Source: Bordetella genomosp. 11 (GTDB lineage Bacteria > Pseudomonadota > Gammaproteobacteria > Burkholderiales > Burkholderiaceae_B). Taken from it: a stretch of DNA of 64,000 nt. A model generated the notes under the pieces. The model was not told where the DNA came from. It saw only the letters and a list, made by a program, of their open reading frames with translations, and did no database searches. The position numbers and the translations under genes were made by a program. Location: NCBI RefSeq assembly GCF_002261215.1, contig NZ_NEVS01000004.1:3348001-3412000 (forward strand), written 5' to 3'. The number at the start of each line of letters is the position of its first letter. The first letter of the stretch is position 1. Below, piece after piece: positions 37,098 through 45,707 of this stretch.

Positions 37098-39296
37098 TCA
37101 ATCGGCTTCGAGAAAAGGCACGGTGTATTCCGCGGGCAGCCGCGGCATCGCCACATCGGTCGTATCTTCGCGTTCGTAGACCGCGCGCGCGGCGAGCAGA
37201 TCGCGAATCAACAAAGGCGGTTCCTCTTCGATATCCGCGGGACACTGGCGGACCATCTGCTCCGCGTAAAGCGGAATACCCCGGGCCTTCTCAACGATGC
37301 GGCGACGCACCTTGCTGGAAAGACGCTTGTCCTTGCCTCGGAAGGTGACCAACTGCACCATGGCATCGCGGCGCAGCGGCGGCATGGTGATGGTCTCGTC
37401 GATAGGCACGCTGAGATTCATGCCGCGGCCACACAGGACAATCATGACCGGATCGCGCCTGCGCTGCTGCAACAGCGCGGACAGAAGGGTCCGCGTCGTC
37501 GCATCCGCCCATTGGGTATCGTCGACAAGGATAAGCAAGGGCTGGCTGGGAGCATCGCCGTCAAGCAGCAGATTCGTAAGCGGCAAGATAAGCGCCTCGG
37601 GATCCGGCTCGCCGGAAGCCGCGCCGTTCGAGGCGCCGCGCTGCCCGATGAAATAGTTCACAAGCATACCGCTCGTGGCCTTGTCCAGGCCGATGCGATA
37701 GCCCAGGGACTCTATGGCGCGCGCATAGCCCAGTTCCGCCTCATCGCCAGTACGCGGACCCGGGCCGTCCTGGACTGCAAGGCGGGAGAGGAAATACTCG
37801 TGGAATGGATGCAGCGCGATCTGCCTGTTCTCCTGGTCGCAGCGCAGGAAAGTGACCGCCCCGCCGCCACGCCGCACGTACTCGGCGAATACCTGGGCAA
37901 GCAGGGATTTCCCGATGCCCTGTTCGCCGCGCAGGTACATCAGATGCGGCCGCTCGCCTTTGCGCAGACTGTTCCAGCGGCGGACCAGGATATCGAATTC
38001 GGTTGTCCTGCCGAACATGCGGTGTACGGTGATGGCCTGCGACTGCCCCTCCAGCACACCGACCCGCAGACCGTAGCGTTCGTCCGGGCGCACCACGAAA
38101 CGATCGCTGAGACGCGACTGAGCGGAATCGGTCAGCAGCGTCTCGCCCGATTCGGCCAAGTAGGCCAGGCGCAATGCTCTTTGTCCCACCAGCATCATGG
38201 GCAGCGTCCCGTTGTCCGCGGGGACGCGCGCCAATTCGGCATGGATGCCCATGCCCAGCGACACGTGCGGCGAGATCGCGCATTTACGGATGTAGCATGC
38301 CAGGCGGGCTGCGGACTCGGTGGGGCGTTCGTTCAATGTGGGATACCCGAAGAGGATCGCCAGATTGCCGTCGGCCCCAAGGCAAACGCGCCGGCCCGCC
38401 GCCTGGGCCAGACGAACCAGCCGTTGGCGGGCCGCCTGCACGCGGTCGATGGTTTCCTCGCCGGGCATGCCGTCGCCATCGTGCCCGATCGCCACCGCCA
38501 GCACGGCAAGCGGGCGTGCATCGTCGTTGGCGGATGACGTCGCCGGTACCGCCCGCTCGTTCGACGCGGAGACATCGAGCAGCGAGCGCGTTTCCAGTGA
38601 AGGCGTCGTGCCATAGTATTCGCCCATGACCGCGACGCAATGTTCGTAAGCCTTCATCGCGGACTCGCGGCGACCGGTATCCCGCAGCATCCGGATCAGG
38701 TCGCGATGCGCATGCTCGTCCCCCGGATGGACCTGCACCCACTGGCGCGCACTGGCCAGGGCATCCTGTATTTTTTCGGCCGCGCACAATTGCGCGATGT
38801 ACGCCTGCCGGCATTGCGAGACCTCTTGCGACAGTCGCGACTGCCAGCTCATGCGCCAGGCGGACAGCGCCGCGTTGACCGGCGTCACCATGTGTTCGAG
38901 CAGATCGCCCCTATCGTGGACAAGACGCTCTTCCAGCGTAAGCCTCGCGTAGGGCCCGATGCCGCAGAGCGCCAGAACATCGACGGTCACGAGATTTTGG
39001 TCTATCGACAGCATGCTCGATGTCGAGATGATCGCTTTTTCCATGGGACCCAGCACGTGCCGGAGCACGCACAGCGCATGGCGCAGATTGGCGCGGGCGC
39101 CGGACGCGCAGTTCGGCCACAGGAGCTCCGCCAGTGCCGCCCTGGATTGCTTCTTGTCCAAGGAAAGCGCCAGCATTGCCAGCAGCAGTTTGGGTTTGCC
39201 ATAGGCGATCAACGGCGTTTTATCCACGCCATCGACGATCAGCTGGAACTCACCGAGCAGGCAGATTCGAACGGGCCGATTCAGAATTTGAGACAT
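37098..39296 (-). CDS. BTAD / AAA-ATPase transcriptional regulator
   Basis: A 732-residue protein. The first ~90 residues form a winged-helix OmpR-like DNA-binding domain (ICLLGEFQLIVDGV; LLLAMLALSLDKKQSRAALAELLWPN), then a BTAD helical domain (to ~245), a degenerate adenylate-cyclase-like domain (about 265-430) and an ATPase domain with Walker A GEQGIGKS near 458 and Walker B LLILVDDTQWAD near 588. The build recalls SARP/AfsR regulators and HilA-like activators but is a complete STAND-type ATPase switch. Start ATG 39296 has no strong ribosome site. Position points to control of secretion genes. Confidence 0.8.
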   Translation of the reverse strand: MSQILNRPVRICLLGEFQLIVDGVDKTPLIAYGKPKLLLAMLALSLDKKQSRAALAELLWPNCASGARANLRHALCVLRHVLGPMEKAIISTSSMLSIDQNLVTVDVLALCGIGPYARLTLEERLVHDRGDLLEHMVTPVNAALSAWRMSWQSRLSQEVSQCRQAYIAQLCAAEKIQDALASARQWVQVHPGDEHAHRDLIRMLRDTGRRESAMKAYEHCVAVMGEYYGTTPSLETRSLLDVSASNERAVPATSSANDDARPLAVLAVAIGHDGDGMPGEETIDRVQAARQRLVRLAQAAGRRVCLGADGNLAILFGYPTLNERPTESAARLACYIRKCAISPHVSLGMGIHAELARVPADNGTLPMMLVGQRALRLAYLAESGETLLTDSAQSRLSDRFVVRPDERYGLRVGVLEGQSQAITVHRMFGRTTEFDILVRRWNSLRKGERPHLMYLRGEQGIGKSLLAQVFAEYVRRGGGAVTFLRCDQENRQIALHPFHEYFLSRLAVQDGPGPRTGDEAELGYARAIESLGYRIGLDKATSGMLVNYFIGQRGASNGAASGEPDPEALILPLTNLLLDGDAPSQPLLILVDDTQWADATTRTLLSALLQQRRRDPVMIVLCGRGMNLSVPIDETITMPPLRRDAMVQLVTFRGKDKRLSSKVRRRIVEKARGIPLYAEQMVRQCPADIEEEPPLLIRDLLAARAVYEREDTTDVAMPRLPAEYTVPFLEAD

Positions 39297-39763
39297 AGGT
39301 GTCCAGGGTCGGCCGAAAGCGTCGATCGACCATACGCGTAAGGTTGGCGGCGCCATCCGGGCGCCGAGGGCAGAGGGGTCAGGGTGATACCCACGGTAAC
39401 GTCCGGGCGTTGTGGACACGCGGAATCGTGATCGTTGGCATGCGACAAACCGGCCAACGTGGTCACCGAGGTAACGGCGGTCGCCTTGCGGAGACCTGGA
39501 TCGTGGCACCCCACGCATGGAATCAGCGTGGATTGCCTGTCAGTCGCCCCGACACCTTAATGTGCCGAAGTCTAGGCAACATGCTATGCGGGAAAAATAG
39601 GAAATTTCTGAGCCGGGCATTTAGGGAAAGTTACCGTTCTACAAATGCCCAGCGCCGGGACCGCTGCCGTGTCGTAGCATGCCCGCCGGCGGCGCGCGGT
39701 GAGGCCGCTACCGATTGCGCCATGCAAACCGGGCAGACAAGGAACGGGAACCAAGAGAGAGCA
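39297..39763. other. Intergenic region between divergent genes
   Basis: 467 bases between the BTAD regulator and the MHS transporter, no supported gene. Both promoters must lie here; an AT-rich patch near 39590-39650 is the best place for them. Confidence 0.5.
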
Positions 39764-41209
39764 ATGCGCAAAAGCAATACGGGCGGCAATTGGCGGGGCG
39801 CGGTCGCGTCCACGCTGGGCAATGTTCTGGAGTGGTATGACTTCGTGGTATTCGGCTTTCTGTCGATCATCATCGCGAAGCAGTTCTTCCCGAGCGACAG
39901 CGCATACGCCGCGCTGATGCTCACCACCGCCACCTTCGGCGCGGGTTTTATCGTACGCCCGCTGGGCGGGGTCGTGCTGGGCTGGTATGCCGACCGCAAG
40001 GGACGCAAGGCCGGGCTTACCGTGGTCATCGCTTTGATGACGATGGCCGCCGCGATGATCGCCTTCACGCCGGGCTTTCAGAGGATCGGCGTGATCGCCC
40101 CGGCCATCGTGCTGTGCGCGCGTCTGCTGCAGGGCATATCGGCGGGCGGGGAATTCGGCACCGCCACGGCGATGCTGATCGAATATGCACCCCGGGGAAG
40201 AGAGAACTTCTACGGCAGCTGGCAGATGTTCGCGCAAGCGTTGGGCGCCTTGCTGGCCGTCGCCATGGGCAGCGCGCTAACGCATATCTTTACGCCGGAG
40301 GCCCTGAACGATTGGGCTTGGCGCATACCCTTCCTGTTCGGCCTGCTGATCGGGCCGGTAGGCTTCTATATCCGCCGCAATATACCGGAGACCGAAGCAT
40401 TCCGGACGCTGGACAAACGCGTCAAGGTGCCCTTGGGCGCGGTGTTTTCGCAGTATCCCAGAGCCTTGTTCATCGCGACGGGGCTGAGCGCGGCGCTGAA
40501 TGTCATGGGCTATGTGATCATCATCTACCTGCCCATCTATGCGGTGCAGAACCTGCATATGCCCGTGGCTTTGCCGTTCAACGTCCTGCTCGCGAGCATC
40601 CTGCTGCGCGTGCTGACCATTCCGCTGTTTGGCCTGATGGCCGACCGCATCGGCGGGCGCCGGATGATTATCGGCGCGCTCGGCCTGTTCCTGATCGTGC
40701 TGTACCCGGCGTATCACTGGATCATCCAGTCACCGTCGATGGGCTCCATCATGACGGTGGAATTGGTTTTCGCCCTGCTGATCGGCGCCTCGACCAGCCC
40801 CATGCCAACCATGAGCGCCATTCTGTTTCCAACCGAGATACGTTCGACCGGGCTGGCGATTTCGTACAACATCGCGGCGTCGGTTTTCGGCGGATTCTCT
40901 CCCATGGTGCTCACCTGGCTGCTGCACGCGACAGGCAACCCGCTTATGCCAGCCCACTATTGCGCGGTTTTTTTCGCCCTGGGCTTGTTGGGCGCGATCA
41001 TGATCCGCGAAGAGAGTCCTCGCAGCATCGCTTATCAGGAGGCAAAACTCCTGGCCTCGGTCGTCGGCGCGGATCAGGTCGTGTTCGGCACCGATCGACC
41101 GCGCCACGTACACGATACGAAAGGCGCGTTCATCAACACGGCGACGCTGCCGCAGGCGCAATGCGACGCGATGCGTGGCGCCAACGCGGTGAAGGTGTTC
41201 AAGCTATAA
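39764..41209 (+). CDS. MHS-family MFS transporter fused to an amidohydrolase-like tail
   Basis: 481 residues. About 1-415 form a complete twelve-span metabolite:H+ symporter (start NVLEWYDFVVFGFLS, loop GWYADRKGRKAG, motif LLQGISAGGEFGTATAMLIEY), as in citrate, proline-betaine or alpha-ketoglutarate carriers. The last ~60 residues (VVGADQVVFGTDRP, then TATLPQAQCDAMRGANAVKVF) do not look like a carrier end but like the C-terminus of ACMSD-type amidohydrolase-2 enzymes. The frame is open through the joint near 41020. ATG 39764 follows GAGAGA. Transport of an organic acid is likely; the tail is probably a relic. Confidence 0.82.
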   Translation: MRKSNTGGNWRGAVASTLGNVLEWYDFVVFGFLSIIIAKQFFPSDSAYAALMLTTATFGAGFIVRPLGGVVLGWYADRKGRKAGLTVVIALMTMAAAMIAFTPGFQRIGVIAPAIVLCARLLQGISAGGEFGTATAMLIEYAPRGRENFYGSWQMFAQALGALLAVAMGSALTHIFTPEALNDWAWRIPFLFGLLIGPVGFYIRRNIPETEAFRTLDKRVKVPLGAVFSQYPRALFIATGLSAALNVMGYVIIIYLPIYAVQNLHMPVALPFNVLLASILLRVLTIPLFGLMADRIGGRRMIIGALGLFLIVLYPAYHWIIQSPSMGSIMTVELVFALLIGASTSPMPTMSAILFPTEIRSTGLAISYNIAASVFGGFSPMVLTWLLHATGNPLMPAHYCAVFFALGLLGAIMIREESPRSIAYQEAKLLASVVGADQVVFGTDRPRHVHDTKGAFINTATLPQAQCDAMRGANAVKVFKL

Positions 41210-41785
41210 CTGCCCGGGAAGCGATACGCCGTAATACCTTAGGGGTTTCCATCAATGCGCATACGCGGCAACTGCCGTCCCTCACGAAGCCGGGTCGGTG
41301 ATGACCGCTTTCGCCGGACGACGACTCCGTAGCGACCCCTGTCAAGGAGACAGCGGCCGAAAGAAGTTCGGGGCATGCATTATCCGGGGCATGTACTGCA
41401 CCGATGGGACGCTCATCTGCGCTTTCGGCTCGACAATTCGGAAGTCCGCAGGCTTGATCGGCGCTTCGAGGGATCAATGCTCCCCTCGATTAAAGACACT
41501 GCGGTCAGATGCCGGCGGTCGCCTGACCACGCGCCTCGTGGCCGCACCGCCGGTCTGCCGCCTTACGCTCAATTTGTAACATTGACTGTTTGTTGTCAAA
41601 ACACGGCAAGTTGCACCGCCGCGCCCCTCCACACGCGTGTTGGAGCATATAAATTCCTCCTCTATCAAGTAGTTAACGTAGAATCAAAAATACAAGGTCG
41701 CATTAATATTTGTAATATTCCCGTACCGGGAGCGACACAATTGTAATTATTCGAAATATTATATCCAGGCTTGGAGAGGCCGACC
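41210..41785. other. Intergenic region upstream of the chemoreceptor gene
   Basis: About 575 bases without a supported gene. From 41570 on it is clearly AT-rich, with a perfect 10-bp palindrome ACACGCGTGT near 41632 and two AATATT copies near 41705, so it probably holds the chemoreceptor promoter and protein-binding sites. The first half is GC-rich and may be decayed coding DNA. Confidence 0.5.
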
Positions 41786-43420
41786 ATGCGCTTCCTATCG
41801 AATATCAGAATCGGTACCCGCCTCGCCATTGGCTTCGTGCTGGTACTCGTGCTTTCCATCGGCTCGACTGGCTTCGCTTTAATCCAGGCGCGCGATAACG
41901 CAACAGAAACACGGCTAATGATGGAAAAGCCATTGACGAAAGAACGTATTACGGCCGACTGGTACGTTTTCATTTATTCGGCCATCGCGCGCACCGCGCT
42001 GATCGCGAAAAGCACCGACACAACGTTGTCCGATGTCTTCGCCGACGTCATCGCGGACAGCGTCAAGCAGGGCGGCGCCTTGCTGAAGAGCCTGGAAGAT
42101 CTGATCTCCACCGACGAGGAGCGGAAGCTCTACCAAACGTCGGTGAACGGCCGCAACGCCTACCAGAAAGCCAAGAACGAGGTGATGGCCGCCAAGATGA
42201 AAGGCGACGCAGCGGAAGCGGACCGCGTGTACACCCAGTCGTTCCTGCCCACTGCCAAGGCCTATCAGGAAAGCGTGCAAGCTTTCCTTGCCTATCAGCG
42301 CACGCAGATCAATGCGATCTCAGCCAGCATCGCCGCCGCGAACGCACGCAGCATCGACTTATTGATGCTGTTCAGCGTCCTGCTGGTCATGCTAGGCGCG
42401 GCCTGCGCCATCATCATCACGCGCAGCATTACGCGGCCGTTGCGATCGGCGATCGCCGTGGCGAACCGAGCTGCCAAAGGGGACCTGACCGCACAGATCG
42501 CCCCGGCGTCGACAGACGAGATCGGTGACCTGATGCGCGCGCTGGAAACGATGAATCGTGGCTTGAAGGCGATCGTCCGCGACGTCAAGTCGGGCACCGA
42601 ACTTATCAATAACGCCTCGGCCGAGATCGCCAGCGGCAATCTCGATTTGTCCTCCCGCACCGAGCAACAAGCCGCGTCGCTGGAGGAAACGGCCGCCTCG
42701 ATGGAACAGCTGACCGCGACCGTCAAGCAGAACGCCGAGAACGCGCGCCAGGCCAACCAGCTGGCGGTCTCGGCTTCCCAAGTGGCCGTCCGCGGCGGTA
42801 CGGTCGTCAAGGACATGATTTCGACCATGGGTGCGATCGACGGTTCGTCGCGCAAGATCGTCGACATCATCGGCGTCATTGACGGCATTGCGTTTCAAAC
42901 AAATATTCTGGCGCTGAATGCGGCGGTCGAAGCGGCACGCGCGGGCGAACAGGGACGCGGCTTCGCTGTCGTCGCCAGCGAGGTGCGCAATCTGGCACAG
43001 CGTTCGGCAGCGGCCGCGAAGGAGATCAAGTCCCTGATCGACGACTCTGTCAGCAATGTGGTCGCAGGCAACAAACTGGTCGCTGAAACCGGCGGCACAA
43101 TGGATGAAGTCGTCGCCAACATCCGGCACTTAGCCGAAATGATGAACGAGATCGTGGCGGCCAGCCAAGAGCAGAGTTCGGGCATTGAACAGGTCAACAT
43201 CGCGATCAGCCAGATGGACCAGGCCACGCAGCAGAATGCCGCCTTGGTCGAACAGGCTGCGGCAGCCTCGCAATCCATGCGCGACCAGGCCGATACGCTG
43301 GAACGCGTGGTAAGCGTATTCAGGATCGATGCACGAGATGCGTTCGACGCCGCCGTTCCGGCCTTGGGAACGTCCGGCGCGGCCCCCCGATCGGGTGATG
43401 CCTACATAGCCGTTGCCTGA
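41786..43420 (+). CDS. Methyl-accepting chemotaxis protein
   Basis: 544 residues from ATG 41786, which follows GGAGAGG. Span 1 at about 7-28, a periplasmic four-helix-bundle ligand domain (about 30-185), span 2 at about 185-208, HAMP at about 210-262 and a signalling domain at about 270-515. The tip [22 protein letters not shown] and glutamine-rich methylation helices are intact. There is no C-terminal NWETF-like tether for CheR/CheB. The ligand is unknown. A strong terminator follows. Confidence 0.95.
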   Translation: MRFLSNIRIGTRLAIGFVLVLVLSIGSTGFALIQARDNATETRLMMEKPLTKERITADWYVFIYSAIARTALIAKSTDTTLSDVFADVIADSVKQGGALLKSLEDLISTDEERKLYQTSVNGRNAYQKAKNEVMAAKMKGDAAEADRVYTQSFLPTAKAYQESVQAFLAYQRTQINAISASIAAANARSIDLLMLFSVLLVMLGAACAIIITRSITRPLRSAIAVANRAAKGDLTAQIAPASTDEIGDLMRALETMNRGLKAIVRDVKSGTELINNASAEIASGNLDLSSRTEQQAASLEETAASMEQLTATVKQNAENARQANQLAVSASQVAVRGGTVVKDMISTMGAIDGSSRKIVDIIGVIDGIAFQTNILALNAAVEAARAGEQGRGFAVVASEVRNLAQRSAAAAKEIKSLIDDSVSNVVAGNKLVAETGGTMDEVVANIRHLAEMMNEIVAASQEQSSGIEQVNIAISQMDQATQQNAALVEQAAAASQSMRDQADTLERVVSVFRIDARDAFDAAVPALGTSGAAPRSGDAYIAVA

Positions 43421-43613
43421 GCGCCCCGCTGGCGGAACCGCTGAACCGGCGACCGAGCTGGAACCGCTCGTCGGGACTTCAGGATTTCTTCGCAAAGCAT
43501 CCCTGAAGTCCCGCTCGGCTTGCGGATCGGTTGGCGCCCTTCCTCGCGCCGTCGCATTTGGCGCACCATACCCAGGCGGTCAACTTTGGGTCAAACTCGA
43601 CTGATGAAGAAAG

Positions 43614-43645
43614 AAAAAACGCAGCCGGCCAGGGCTGCGTTTTTT
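43614..43645. terminator. Strong bidirectional terminator
   Basis: CGCAGCC (43620-43626) pairs with GGCTGCG (43633-43639) with a short loop, flanked by six A before and six T after, so it works in both directions. It ends the chemoreceptor transcript and separates chromosome from element. Confidence 0.9.
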
Positions 43646-43667
43646 GCTTGATACCACAGTGATTCTT

Positions 43668-43714
43668 TGGTGGGTCGTGCGCGACTCGAACGCGCGACCA
43701 ACGGATTAAAAGTC
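43668..43714 (-). repeat. tRNA-Lys(TTT) 3' fragment, attachment-site copy
   Basis: Read on the minus strand, 47 bases match the 3' part of a tRNA-Lys: anticodon loop CTTTTAA with anticodon TTT, the 3' side of the anticodon stem, a complete T arm (GCGCG/CGCGC around TTCGAGT), acceptor strand ACGACCC and CCA. The 5' half is missing: past 43714 the sequence no longer fits. This is the usual trace of an integrase that crosses over at the anticodon loop. The element should lie to the right, and a complete tRNA-Lys(TTT) should end it beyond the window. Confidence 0.88.
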
Positions 43715-43740
43715 ACGACATCTACAAATATGTGAAAGCG

Positions 43741-43799
43741 AAATCGCCGCAATATCAGCGACTTGCAGGTTTAACCACATTCCAAACCTGCGGCGATTT
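43741..43799. repeat. Nested inverted repeat near the element end
   Basis: Outer arms AAATCGCCGC and GCGGCGATTT (10 bp, perfect) enclose inner arms GCAGGTTT and AAACCTGC (8 bp, perfect). It starts 26 bases inside the element and has no T-run on either strand typical of a terminator. It may serve recombination or be part of an origin of transfer, as a relaxosome-type gene follows. Confidence 0.6.
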
Positions 43800-43827
43800 T
43801 GCTCATTTTTCACCTCGTTTCATCGTC

Positions 43828-43854
43828 TTTGGTCAAGATTTGGTCTACCTGGTC
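43828..43854. repeat. Short direct repeats TTTGGTC, possible integrase arm sites
   Basis: TTTGGTC at 43828-43834 and 43839-43845, then CCTGGTC at 43848-43854, spaced 11 and 9 bases, near one helical turn, about 115 bases from the tRNA joint. Tyrosine integrases bind such short phased repeats beside their core site. Between here and 44050 I see no gene. Confidence 0.4.
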
Positions 43855-44053
43855 CGGCTATCCGCATGTCATGCATGATGGTAGCCGCGCGCTGGTACTT
43901 ACACTGTTTCCAACGCGACCAGCCAAATAGCATGCCCCCAGCGTAAAACAGCCAGACGCGTCACTCCCCCACCCACATCACCGTAACGCCTCGCGCAACG
44001 CCGACTCTCACGACGCTGTAGAAGTGGCATCAGCCTGCACTTCGCGCCATTAA

Positions 44054-44395
44054 ATGGGCCGAGGACGAACTTCGCTGCGAGCCGTTGCCCATCCAAGCCG
44101 AGAATCTATGCATATGCGCAAAGCCCCGAATTCGGCGGTGCGCTGCACCAGCGCGCCTCTCGTATTCCCCTCCACAGCCCGAGCCGCTCGCCAAGCCGCT
44201 CGAGGCTGGTTCCAGGCCGACACGGATCTCAGTGCGATGGAATTCCGAGACCTCAAGTTCCGTGAACACTGCCAAGAAAAGGCAAATGACAGCGGTGTCG
44301 AACGACACGCCCGGTTGCAGACATTCCGGCGAGCCTTCGCGGAAGCCTTGGGAGAGATCCTCGTCGAAGAGGGCAGGCTTCATGCGGCTCCTTGA
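44054..44395 (+). CDS. Hypothetical protein before the relaxosome-like gene
   Basis: Up to 113 residues; starts at 44108 or 44238 are also possible and none has a clear ribosome site. The last ~50 residues look real (FRDLKFREHCQEKANDSGVERHARLQTFRRAFAEAL, amphipathic helices), and its stop lies 14 bases inside the next gene, as expected for coupled genes. An opposite-strand frame covers the same stretch, so the call is weak. Function unknown. Confidence 0.35.
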   Translation: MGRGRTSLRAVAHPSRESMHMRKAPNSAVRCTSAPLVFPSTARAARQAARGWFQADTDLSAMEFRDLKFREHCQEKANDSGVERHARLQTFRRAFAEALGEILVEEGRLHAAP

Positions 44396-44726
44396 GCGGC
44401 CCATTAGCTTTCGGCTGTCAGACGCCGCAAGGAAGCGCTACGAGGCCGCAGCTGCAGAACGTGGCATGACACTGTCCGGTTACCTTCGCGCCCGCCTGGA
44501 AATCGACGACCAGGTCGAAGATCACGTCTCGCAACTGCGCTTGGCGCTTTTGGATCGAGACGAATCTGAATCAGGAGGCGCAGCACCGACACCGCTGCTG
44601 CTGGAACTCCTGCTGCTTGCCCGCAAGCAAGCCGCCCCGGCCGAACTGCGCGCCGTCCATCAGGAACTTGATCGCCTCGGCCACGCGCCCTGGACGCCTG
44701 AACGGCCCCCTCCCGCCACGGATTGA
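44382..44726 (+). CDS. Ribbon-helix-helix protein, MobC/NikA-like relaxosome component
   Basis: 114 residues from ATG 44382. The first 45 residues fit a ribbon-helix-helix DNA-binding domain (RPISFRLSDAARKRYEAAAAERGMTLSGYLRARLE), as in relaxosome accessory proteins MobC, NikA and TraJ; the remainder is helical. Such proteins bind the origin of transfer and help the relaxase, which is not in the window. A chromosomal-type repressor of the element is an alternative. Confidence 0.6.
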   Translation: MRLLERPISFRLSDAARKRYEAAAAERGMTLSGYLRARLEIDDQVEDHVSQLRLALLDRDESESGGAAPTPLLLELLLLARKQAAPAELRAVHQELDRLGHAPWTPERPPPATD

Positions 44727-44762
44727 CCGGCCACAGGCCGTCCGCATTTACCCGGAGATTTC

Positions 44763-45683
44763 ATGAAAGTCCTTTCCCTGGCTGCCGGCCTGTCGGCGGC
44801 CTGCCTGCTTTCGGCCTGCGGATTTGTACCGCCCAAGCCCCCCATGCCCGCCGACACTCCGCGCGTCGCGGTCAATCATGGGGATCCACGCCAGTACGAT
44901 CGCAACGAAGCAACGCCGCCGGCGCCGACTCCCCCGCAGCACGTTGCCATCGCAAACGGCGAGTCACCATCGGAGCCTCAACCGCCCGCGCCGAAATCAG
45001 CGATTCCCGCCTCAGCACCGGTGAACAAGCCGGACGAGCCTGGGGCCAAAGGGCAACCTGCCCAGTCGGCAAATCCTCTGGCCATCCCGATCCCCATCGC
45101 GCCGACAAAGACAGAGGCGGCGCCTGCGTCGAAGCCGCAACAGGAGGTGAAGACCGCCGATGCAAGCCCGCCTGCAGCCGTCCACAGCGCGACACCACCG
45201 TTGGCTGCGGCCACGTCCGCCAAACCGGCCGTGATCGCAACCACGCCTACCGGTAAAACCGGGAAGCAAAAACCCGAGGCCCCGGCCGCTGCCGTGCCAG
45301 TGGCAGCCGCACCGACACCCAAAACAGGTGCCGACATCGTCGCGGCAGAGCCCATCAAGATCACGGCCGCTCCGATTGTCGTCAAACGGATCTGGCACCT
45401 CGGCCCCCAGGACAAAACCGTCAGGCAGGCCCTGGGTCGATGGGCGAAGGACGCCAACTGGACCTTCGGCCCCGACCAGTGGGAAGTGGCTTTCGACCTG
45501 CCGATCGAGGCGTCGGCGGATTTCCCTGCCGCCTCCTTCGAGGAGGCCACCCAGGCGCTGACCAACTCCATCGCGCTTACGGATTCCCCTGTGCGGCCGT
45601 GCTTCTACGCCAACAAGGTGCTTCGGATCATCCCGTTTAACCAAACCTGCGACCGCACCACGGCGCCGAGGGCCCGCCCATAG
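44763..45683 (+). CDS. pilL: PilL/TcpQ-domain lipoprotein of the IVb pilus
   Basis: 306 residues. The signal ends in lipobox LSAC (Cys 19), followed by ~190 residues rich in Pro, Ala and Lys that span the periplasm, and a C-terminal TcpQ-like domain (RIWHLGPQDKTVRQALGRWAKDANWTF; FPAASFEEATQALTNSIALTD). TcpQ/PilL proteins assist the secretin. First gene of the pil operon, 24 bases before pilN. Confidence 0.75.
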   Translation: MKVLSLAAGLSAACLLSACGFVPPKPPMPADTPRVAVNHGDPRQYDRNEATPPAPTPPQHVAIANGESPSEPQPPAPKSAIPASAPVNKPDEPGAKGQPAQSANPLAIPIPIAPTKTEAAPASKPQQEVKTADASPPAAVHSATPPLAAATSAKPAVIATTPTGKTGKQKPEAPAAAVPVAAAPTPKTGADIVAAEPIKITAAPIVVKRIWHLGPQDKTVRQALGRWAKDANWTFGPDQWEVAFDLPIEASADFPAASFEEATQALTNSIALTDSPVRPCFYANKVLRIIPFNQTCDRTTAPRARP

Positions 45684-45707
45684 GGCGCGGCCCACATAGG
45701 ACACTTC

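Noticed and set aside
41625..41720. Palindromes before the chemoreceptor gene
   Set aside because: ACACGCGTGT and two AATATT copies are real but short; no regulator can be tied to them, so they are only noted in the intergenic entry.
44030..44404. 124-codon minus-strand frame opposite the gene before the relaxosome-like gene
   Set aside because: The plus-strand frame couples to the next gene; the minus-strand frame has neither neighbour on its strand nor a ribosome site.
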